Below are positions 1 to 4,425 of a DNA stretch of 6,155 nt, piece after piece; the stretch's first letter is position 1, and each line of letters opens with the position of its first letter. Location of the stretch: the NCBI GenBank assembly GCA_031273405.1, contig JAISRW010000171.1, forward strand, positions 1 to 6,155. The letters run 5' to 3'. A model generated the notes under the pieces. The model saw only the letters and a program-made list of their open reading frames with translations, did no database searches and was not told the DNA's origin. Made by a program: the position numbers and the translations under genes. Origin of the DNA: Treponema sp. GTDB taxonomy: Bacteria > Spirochaetota > Spirochaetia > Treponematales > Breznakiellaceae.

Positions 1-351
1 CGGGAAAAACCGCCGTGTATGATCACGAACATGTCCGCGACGGGACAGCCGATCTCTTTATGACGGTTGAACCCCTCTCGGGACGCCGTGAGGTCAACGT
101 AACGGAAAGCCGGACCAAAAAAGACTTTGCCCATTGCCTGCGGGAAAAGAGCAGAGCGGCGCTATCCTGACGCGGATAAAATAACCCCGGTTATGGACAA
201 CGCGAACCTCCGGTTCGAGATTCACCATACGCCCAAACATGGTTCCGCTCTGAATAGAGCGGAGCTTGAGATAGGGATAGCAAACCGCCAATGCCTCAAC
301 CGCCGGATACCAACCATAGAGGAAATGAGCCGTTTTCTGTGTGGTCCGTGA
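1..351 (+). pseudogene. IS630-family transposase remnant (3' part, frameshifted and deleted)
   Basis: The reading frame 3-170 gives a peptide containing YDHEHVRDGTADLFM, then EPLSGRREVNVTESRTKKDFAHCL, which matches the central DDE region of IS630-family transposases. It runs into a stop at 168-170. The family sequence continues in another frame (about 150-351) with RRYPDADKITPVMDN, then IHHTPKHGSALNRAELE and RQCLNRRIP, so an extra base near 145-152 probably shifted the frame. Between VMDN (second catalytic Asp) and the HTPKHGS block (before the third catalytic acidic residue, kept in RAELE) about 20-25 family residues are missing, and the palindrome at 203-217 sits there. The usual C-terminal tail is also lost after EEMSRFL, where a 9-bp tandem repeat begins. 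The 5' part lies outside the window. This is a dead element; family assignment rests on recalled motifs. Confidence 0.85.
203..217. repeat. CGAACC-N3-GGTTCG palindrome, copy 1
   Basis: CGAACC-TCC-GGTTCG is a perfect 6-bp stem with a 3-base loop. It lies in the transposase remnant exactly where family residues between VMDN and the HTPKHGS block are missing. Copies with other loops occur at 492-506 and 2148-2162. Confidence 0.7.
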
Positions 352-360
352 GGTCCGTGG
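343..360 (+). repeat. 9-bp tandem repeat, two copies
   Basis: GGTCCGTGA is followed directly by GGTCCGTGG. The repeat lies where similarity to the transposase C-terminus stops and supplies the stop codon of the remnant's second frame, so it may mark the junction that truncated the insertion sequence. Confidence 0.6.
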
Positions 361-378
361 TTTGATTCGTTGCGAAGG

Positions 379-453
379 GTACATACCGGCAAGCAAGCTT
401 GCTTCGAACCCGCTTGCGCGGGGGAGGCTTGCGGCGGAACTAAGGGTATGTAC
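379..453. repeat. Nested palindromic repeat A
   Basis: Outer arms GTACATACC (379-387) and GGTATGTAC (445-453) are perfectly complementary. Inside are the 14-bp perfect palindrome AAGCAAGCTTGCTT (391-404) and a hairpin CCCGC-TTGC-GCGGG (409-422). Read against repeat B on the opposite strand it shares ACATACC, then GCAAGC, then TCGAACC in the same order, so A and B look like inverted relatives. No open reading frame is credible here and no target duplication was seen. Confidence 0.75.
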
Positions 454-478
454 TCTGAGTCAAAATACCTTATGAGAA

Positions 479-527
479 CAACATACCTCGCCGAACCGCA
501 GGTTCGAGCTTGCCCCGAGGTATGTTG
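479..527. repeat. Nested palindromic repeat B upstream of the GntR gene
   Basis: Perfect 12-bp arms CAACATACCTCG (479-490) and CGAGGTATGTTG (516-527) enclose a 25-base loop that itself contains the hairpin CGAACC-GCA-GGTTCG. The right arm overlaps the first bases of the predicted -35 box at 525-530. It could be an operator, a terminator for leftover transcription from the insertion sequence (a short T-run follows at 529-533), or simply a mobile palindrome. The 25-base spacing between arms is longer than in usual GntR-family operators. Confidence 0.75.
492..506. repeat. CGAACC-N3-GGTTCG palindrome, copy 2
   Basis: CGAACC-GCA-GGTTCG forms a 6-bp stem with a 3-base loop inside the larger stem of repeat B. 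The stem is identical to copies at 203-217 and 2148-2162, and only the loop differs. Confidence 0.75.
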
Positions 528-553
528 ATTTTTATCCGCGGTGAGGGTTTAAT
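525..553 (+). promoter_or_regulatory. Candidate sigma-70-type promoter of the GntR gene
   Basis: TTGATT (525-530) and TTTAAT (548-553) are separated by 17 bases, with 4/6 and 5/6 matches to consensus. Transcription would start near 560, at the ATG itself, so this promoter would give a nearly leaderless transcript. The alternative is an upstream promoter with GTGAGGG (541-547) acting as a distant ribosome site. The -35 box overlaps the right arm of repeat B. Confidence 0.4.
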
Positions 554-559
554 ACTCTT

Positions 560-985
560 ATGGCTGCCGCGGAAATCGAACCTTCGGCTCGGCAGGGTAG
601 TAAACCCTCCCCACGAATCAATTTTACCCTCGACGGCGGCAACGGCGTTCCCATATACCGGCAGATCATTCAGCAGATCGAATACGCCATACTCTCCGAG
701 CGGCTACGGCCGGGGGACAAGCTGCCCACGATACGCTCCCTGGCGGTAGCGCTCAAGACCAACCCGAACACCATTGCCAAGGCTTACGGGGAACTGGAGA
801 TCCGGGGCATCCTGGCCACCCAGGTCGGGAGCGGCACCTATATTTCGGACAAGAAGCCGGTTGTGGAAGATGACGGCAGAAACCGGAAGATCCGGGAGGT
901 CCTGGGCCGTTTTATTCAGGATATGCGGGACCTAGGCGTGGAAGAAGGGGAGCTGGCGAATCTTATCCGGAATTACACTGAATAG
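560..985 (+). CDS. GntR-family transcriptional regulator, YtrA type
   Basis: A 141-residue DNA-binding repressor. Residues 29-98 form a GntR winged helix-turn-helix: VPIYRQIIQQIEYAIL, then RPGDKLPTIRSLAVALKTN, NPNTIAKAYGELEIRGI and the wing VGSGTYI. The C-terminal part (about residues 100-141) is only some 40 helical residues, the short effector/dimer region typical of the YtrA subfamily rather than FadR or MocR types. YtrA members usually repress a nearby membrane-protein operon and themselves. ATG 560 is the only in-frame start before the domain; family members often begin near INFTLD, so about 19 N-terminal residues are extra. The ribosome site is weak (GTGAGGG, 12 bases upstream). The next gene encodes a membrane protein on the same strand, a plausible target. 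The family is certain; the regulated genes are inferred. Confidence 0.93.
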   Translation: MAAAEIEPSARQGSKPSPRINFTLDGGNGVPIYRQIIQQIEYAILSERLRPGDKLPTIRSLAVALKTNPNTIAKAYGELEIRGILATQVGSGTYISDKKPVVEDDGRNRKIREVLGRFIQDMRDLGVEEGELANLIRNYTE

Positions 986-1035
986 GCGGCAGGCCTCACA
1001 TGGTCATCAAGGATTTTGAAAGCTTCCGAACAAGC

Positions 1036-1068
1036 GGCCTCATCGGACTAAAGTCCGGCCCGTTTTTT
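1036..1068 (+). terminator. Rho-independent terminator between the GntR and slipin genes
   Basis: CGGAC (1044-1048), loop TAAA and GTCCG (1053-1057) make a tight hairpin. GGC (1036-1038) with GCC (1058-1060) can lengthen the stem across a bulge. Six T residues follow at 1063-1068. The T-run ends 24 bases before the slipin ATG, leaving no obvious room for a separate promoter. Confidence 0.75.
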
Positions 1069-1079
1069 CATTTAAATTT

Positions 1080-1086
1080 AAGGAGG
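1080..1086 (+). promoter_or_regulatory. Strong Shine-Dalgarno site fixing the slipin start
   Basis: AAGGAGG lies 6 bases before ATG 1093. The upstream in-frame ATG at 1000 would put the terminator hairpin and this site inside the coding region, so 1093 is preferred. Confidence 0.85.
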
Positions 1087-1092
1087 AATTGC

Positions 1093-2058
1093 ATGAATCT
1101 CGCTACGATAAACAGCAGGGAGCCGCCGGCAAAAAACACGTTCCCTTCGGCAAGGAAAAAAGACCGCACCGGGATCAAGCTCCTGGCGCTGCTGCTTTGC
1201 GCGGCCGGCGCCGCCTGGGGGTCCGCAATGCCCGCCGCCGGGCCGCTGACCCCCGGCCTCCTCAGGCTCCTTTCGGCCCTTGCCGCCGCGGCGCTGCTGA
1301 TAATCCCTTCGGTGCGCAAGCTTGACGAATGGGAACGGGCTATCGTGCTCCGGCTGGGGCGCTTCCACAAGGTCAAGGGGCCGGGGATCGTCTTCCTCGC
1401 CCCCCTGGCCGACCGAATCGCCGAGACCGCGGATCTCCGCATCAGGGTAACCGATTTCTCCGCCCAGGAAACCCTCACCATGGATTCGGTAACCGTTACC
1501 GTAGACGCCCTCTGCTTCTGGCTGGTCTGGGACCCCGAAAAGGCGGTCCTGGAGGTGGAAAATTACCAGGAAGCGGTCATCCTCTCGGCCAAGACAGCCC
1601 TGAGGAACGCTATTTCCAGCCACGACCTCTCCACCTTCCTGGAACACGGGGAAGTTATCCAAAAACAGATCCAGACCGAAGTGGACGCCAAAACCACCGA
1701 CTGGGGCGTCACCATCCAGCACATCGAAATCACCGACATCCAGATCCCCGAGGCCCTCCAGGATTCCCTCTCCCGTACCGCCCAGGCGGAGCGGGAAAAG
1801 AAGGGCCGCATACTCCTGGCGGATGCGGAGATCGAGATCGCCGGAAAGCTGGAAGAGGCGGTGCGAATCTACGCCCAAAACGAGCCGGCCATGAAGCTGA
1901 AGATCCTTTCGATACTGAACGAGGGCCTCAAAGCCGGCAACTCTATGATGCTGGTCCCCAACTCCATCACCGAGAACCTGGAAGCCAAGGATATTTTCGG
2001 CCTTGAAGCCCTCGCCGAACTGAAGCGGAGGGAGCATAAAAGCCGCCAAGGCGAATAA
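1093..2058 (+). CDS. SPFH/band 7 protein, stomatin/slipin-like
   Basis: A 321-residue membrane-anchored SPFH protein; such proteins oligomerise and organise membrane microdomains or modulate proteases and channels. A basic N-terminus (KKDRTGIK, about 22-29) precedes two hydrophobic stretches, about 30-46 and 56-72, that can form a hairpin or two membrane segments. The signature ERAIVLRLGRFHKVKGPG (81-98) opens the band 7 domain, which continues through RVTDFSAQETLTMDSVTVTVDA and reaches DWGVTIQHIEITDIQIPEALQ (203-223). A charged, probably coiled-coil segment with AEREKKGRILLADAE follows (232-246). These blocks are typical slipin landmarks. No nfeD partner follows, unlike many bacterial slipin operons. 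It lies 107 bp behind the GntR gene, with a terminator in the gap. The family is sure; the cellular role is unknown. Confidence 0.93.
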   Translation: MNLATINSREPPAKNTFPSARKKDRTGIKLLALLLCAAGAAWGSAMPAAGPLTPGLLRLLSALAAAALLIIPSVRKLDEWERAIVLRLGRFHKVKGPGIVFLAPLADRIAETADLRIRVTDFSAQETLTMDSVTVTVDALCFWLVWDPEKAVLEVENYQEAVILSAKTALRNAISSHDLSTFLEHGEVIQKQIQTEVDAKTTDWGVTIQHIEITDIQIPEALQDSLSRTAQAEREKKGRILLADAEIEIAGKLEEAVRIYAQNEPAMKLKILSILNEGLKAGNSMMLVPNSITENLEAKDIFGLEALAELKRREHKSRQGE

Positions 2059-2074
2059 GCCGAATCAGTCGAAT

Positions 2075-2082
2075 AAGGAGGG
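2075..2082 (+). promoter_or_regulatory. Orphan Shine-Dalgarno-like sequence after the slipin gene
   Basis: AAGGAGGG follows the slipin stop by 16 bases, yet no ATG follows at normal spacing. Eight bases downstream the CTAG-bounded element begins. Beyond that element, ATG 2258 opens only an 11-codon frame. It may be the leftover start of a lost downstream gene, or chance. Confidence 0.35.
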
Positions 2083-2089
2083 AAGAAAG

Positions 2090-2253
2090 CTAGCAGTTTG
2101 TTGCGCTTCGCGCATAAAACCTCAAAAAATCGCCTGCAAGGCGATTGCGAACCTACGGTTCGATTTACCCTGCAAACTGCCCAAGGATGCCGGATAATCG
2201 GGATTTTTGCGACGCTGGCGACGCAAAAATCCACAAGTGCAACAGGCTCCTAG
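2090..2253. mobile_element. Putative small non-autonomous element bounded by CTAG
   Basis: CTAG occurs at both edges (2090-2093 and 2250-2253), consistent with a 4-bp target duplication. The inner ends are imperfect inverted repeats: left CTAGCAGTTTGTTGCGCTT, right (reverse strand) CTAGGAGCCTGTTGCACTT. The 156-bp interior holds no gene, only hairpins: TGCGC-TTC-GCGCA (2102-2114), AATCGCC-TGCAA-GGCGATT (2128-2146), the CGAACC palindrome (2148-2162), an 8-bp pair GCAGTTTG/CAAACTGC (2093-2100, 2173-2180), and an 11-bp pair GGATTTTTGCG/CGCAAAAATCC (2201-2211, 2222-2232). A CTAG duplication and a TGTTGC-type end recall IS5-group elements, but that link is tentative. It fills most of the gap between the convergent slipin and transketolase genes. 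Confidence 0.55.
2148..2162. repeat. CGAACC-N3-GGTTCG palindrome, copy 3
   Basis: CGAACC-TAC-GGTTCG, a perfect 6-bp stem with a 3-base loop, lies inside the CTAG-bounded element directly after another hairpin. It shares stem sequence and the following A with copies 1 and 2. Confidence 0.75.
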
Positions 2254-2303
2254 GAGCATGTGGGATAGGTGCGCTCTTCCAATCGATCCGTGATTTTGCC
2301 CCC

Positions 2304-4331
2304 TTACAGTTTTTTGATCACATCCGCGATATTTTCAGCCCCCAGGCCCAGAGCTTCGATAATCTGCCGGTAGGAACCGGACTGGATAAAACAAAGCTTG
2401 TCTCCCTCTCCCCGGGTATTCACCGCCGCCGCCTGTCCCGGCCGGAGGGGGATGTGCTTTTTAAGCACATCCCGGCTGAAAGCGTCAAAAAGCGCGCCGT
2501 TGTTTTGTTCCGCAAAGACCACGGGGATGCCCTTTGCGGCAAAATCTTTGGGTATATCGCTGTCATAAGAAGGCATATCCACCACCGAAACCAAAATTCC
2601 TTCTTGAGCGAGGAGTTCCGCCGCCGACAAGGCTTCAAGAACGCCGTGGCCGCTGGATATAATTACCGCCTTGGGTTCATCTTCCCGGCGCAAAAAACAG
2701 CCCTTGCCGTATTCAAATTCGTAATCGGCGTCGTAAAGCGCCGGGCTTGGGGAACGCATAACCCGCAGGTATACCAGCCCCCTGCCGCCCTCGGCTATCC
2801 AGCGGGCGGCCGAAAGGAATTGCCGCGGGCAGCAGGTATCGATAACTTTGACCTGGGCAAGGCTGTTGATAAAACAGATGTCGTCATTACTCATGTGGGT
2901 GGCGCCGTTCACCGTGGTATCCAGGTTGGAAGCGGTGGATAAAAAAGTGATGTCCAGATTATGCCCCGCGGAGAGCCACCCGCCGGGACTTTCGATAACC
3001 TCCTTTCGCTCCTGGTAACTCACGGCGATTCTCCGGAAAGCCTGCCAGTCGAAAAAGGGACCAAAGGTGCTGACCCAGACATTGGCGCCGCCGGCCGCGA
3101 GGGCTTCCGCGATGCACATCATATTACATTCGGCGATTCCCACATTGATTGCGTGATACCGGTTTGTCCGGCCAGTTCCGGCATACAGCCCGCTGACGTT
3201 TGAAAGGTCTGCGTCAATCGTATAAAAATTCGGGTCCGCCGCGAATACGCCGGCAAAACCCGCCGCTATATCGGCGGCGGCGTAGGACTTTCCTTTTTCC
3301 GGCCGGGGCAGTTTTGCGGAATCGTATTGCAGGGCCTTGTTTCGGGGCGGCGCCTGTTTTACTTCAATCGGAACTTCCCGGGTTTTGAGGTCTTGTATCC
3401 GGCCGTCTTCTCCGGTAACAAGAATATAGCCAAGACGTTCCGATATGCCCTTCACCACCTGGTGATCAAAGCGGTTTAACTCATTGATCCGGCGGTTCCG
3501 GGCGTGAGCCAGCAGTGCCCGTTCATGGGCGAATTCCTCATCGGTAAAACTTGCCTTGTGTTTTCCCCCGGTCATGGAATAGGCGCCGAACCCCTTGATT
3601 GTTTCGCAGATAACAGCCGTAGGCCGGGAATCCCGGGGACAGCGGCGGAAATCCCGGAGAATTTCCAAAAGCCGGGGGATATTGCCGCTTTCAGTTTCAC
3701 ACACCCGGAACCCGAAGGCGGAAAGCTGTTCGTTCAGTTTTTCCGCGCTTAAAAATAGTTTGCGGGTATCGTCGCTCTGTCCGTTGTTTTTATCTATCAG
3801 GAGGCATAAATTGTTCAAACGGTATTCGCCGGCAAATTGAATACCTTCCCAGCAAGAACCTTCCTGTAGTTCCCCGTCGCCGGTGAGGCAATACACATCA
3901 AATCCTCCGGCTTCCTTGTTTTTCAGCGCGTAACCGCAGGCTATGGAGATACCATGGCCAAGCGGCCCCGTGGCGACCGGAACGCCGGGAATCACCGGGC
4001 CGGGATGCCCCCTCACGAGGCCTCCCCAACTCCGGGAATTTTTGAGGTGCTCTTTTGAGAAATACCCTAAATCCGCATAGACCGCAGCCAGCGCCGCCAC
4101 AGCGTGACCTTTGCTCAAAATAAAAACATCCTGATCCGGAGAGGCGGGGTTTTTTGTGTCATACCGCAGAATATCCCCATAATAAAGCGCCGTCAGCGGC
4201 AGAACAGCGGACTCGGCGCCGCCTGAATGGATGCCCCGGTCGACGGCGTATTCGCACTGGAACAGCAGGCTTTCCCGCAGATCACATTCTTTAACCCGCA
4301 GCAGGGCGGATAATTCCTCTATGGTTTCCAT
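2304..4331 (-). CDS. Transketolase, single-chain form with split-type halves
   Basis: A 675-residue thiamine-diphosphate enzyme expected to move two-carbon ketol units between sugar phosphates in the cytoplasm. The N-terminal half carries HSGG (35-38), LSKGHA (72-77), the cofactor motif GDGELQEG (151-158) running to NN (182-183), and a KGFG block near 246-249. The pyrimidine-binding half has the catalytic Glu in NVGIAECNMM (E401), VSTFGPFF (420-427) and GATH (476-479). The C-terminal domain includes SSGHGVLEAL and VVDMPSYD. Sequence flavour (SAVLPLTALYYG, GELQEGSCWEG, GIAE-NM) is closer to two-subunit transketolases than to the E. coli TktA type, yet both parts are one gene. The usual Gln after GIAE is Cys. 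ATG 4331 is chosen because AGGAG (4344-4340) lies 8 bases upstream; TTG 4337 would be too close. It follows the isomerase-like gene by 94 bp. The sugar substrate is unknown. Confidence 0.93.
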   Translation of the reverse strand: METIEELSALLRVKECDLRESLLFQCEYAVDRGIHSGGAESAVLPLTALYYGDILRYDTKNPASPDQDVFILSKGHAVAALAAVYADLGYFSKEHLKNSRSWGGLVRGHPGPVIPGVPVATGPLGHGISIACGYALKNKEAGGFDVYCLTGDGELQEGSCWEGIQFAGEYRLNNLCLLIDKNNGQSDDTRKLFLSAEKLNEQLSAFGFRVCETESGNIPRLLEILRDFRRCPRDSRPTAVICETIKGFGAYSMTGGKHKASFTDEEFAHERALLAHARNRRINELNRFDHQVVKGISERLGYILVTGEDGRIQDLKTREVPIEVKQAPPRNKALQYDSAKLPRPEKGKSYAAADIAAGFAGVFAADPNFYTIDADLSNVSGLYAGTGRTNRYHAINVGIAECNMMCIAEALAAGGANVWVSTFGPFFDWQAFRRIAVSYQERKEVIESPGGWLSAGHNLDITFLSTASNLDTTVNGATHMSNDDICFINSLAQVKVIDTCCPRQFLSAARWIAEGGRGLVYLRVMRSPSPALYDADYEFEYGKGCFLRREDEPKAVIISSGHGVLEALSAAELLAQEGILVSVVDMPSYDSDIPKDFAAKGIPVVFAEQNNGALFDAFSRDVLKKHIPLRPGQAAAVNTRGEGDKLCFIQSGSYRQIIEALGLGAENIADVIKKL
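2449..2473. repeat. 11-bp perfect hairpin inside the transketolase gene
   Basis: GGGATGTGCTT (2449-2459), three T residues, then AAGCACATCCC (2463-2473). It lies in the 3' part of the coding sequence, encoding a DVLKKHIPLR stretch. It is a strong potential mRNA stem; whether it is functional or chance is open. Confidence 0.7.
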
Positions 4332-4338
4332 AAACAAC

Positions 4339-4344
4339 GCTCCT
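4339..4344 (-). promoter_or_regulatory. Ribosome binding site fixing the transketolase start
   Basis: AGGAGC on the minus strand lies 7-8 bases before ATG 4331 but only about 2 before the in-frame TTG 4337, which decides for the ATG. Confidence 0.75.
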
Positions 4345-4376
4345 GATTAATTCGATGCGGAGTCTAATACCCCGCC

Positions 4377-4425
4377 CCTTGAGGCGGCCAAGATCGGCAA
4401 CAGGCTGCTAGCTGTTTCCTCAAGG
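4377..4425. repeat. Intercistronic nested hairpin with a solitary CTAG-type element end
   Basis: CCTTGAGG (4377-4384) and CCTCAAGG (4418-4425) pair perfectly, with AACAG/CTGTT (4399-4403, 4412-4416) nested inside. GCAACAGGCTGCTAG (4397-4411) matches the right end of the CTAG-bounded element (2239-2253) at 14 of 15 bases; no opposite end was found nearby. The outer stem begins directly after the isomerase-like stop codon, so in the transcript it would lie between the two reading frames. Confidence 0.6.

Noticed and set aside
127..351. A separate 74-residue gene
   Set aside because: Its sequence is the frameshifted continuation of the IS630 transposase (PDADKI, VMDN, HTPKHGS, CLNRRIP), so it belongs to the pseudogene.
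343..360. Start of a CRISPR array
   Set aside because: There are only two 9-bp units in direct tandem, with no spacers and no cas genes.
498..515. tRNA T-arm, suggested by GGTTCGA
   Set aside because: No matching acceptor, anticodon or D arm surrounds it; the motif is half of the CGAACC-GGTTCG palindrome. No tRNA or rRNA was recognised in the window.
1000..1092. Upstream ATG extension of the slipin gene by 31 codons
   Set aside because: The extension would cover the terminator and the AAGGAGG site, and its residues do not resemble slipin N-termini; ATG 1093 has ideal spacing.
1078..2049. Long open frame on the minus strand opposite the slipin gene (323 codons)
   Set aside because: It is fully antisense to a well-supported SPFH gene, has low-complexity Gly/Asp/Val-rich composition and matches no family. 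It is a by-product of GC-biased codon use.
2201..2232. Bidirectional terminator between the convergent genes
   Set aside because: The 11-bp stem has its T-run on the 5' arm and A-run on the 3' arm, the reverse of what intrinsic terminators need on either strand.
2145..2942. 265-codon plus-strand frame opposite the transketolase 3' end
   Set aside because: It starts inside the hairpin element and runs antisense to conserved transketolase sequence, with no recognisable domain or ribosome site.
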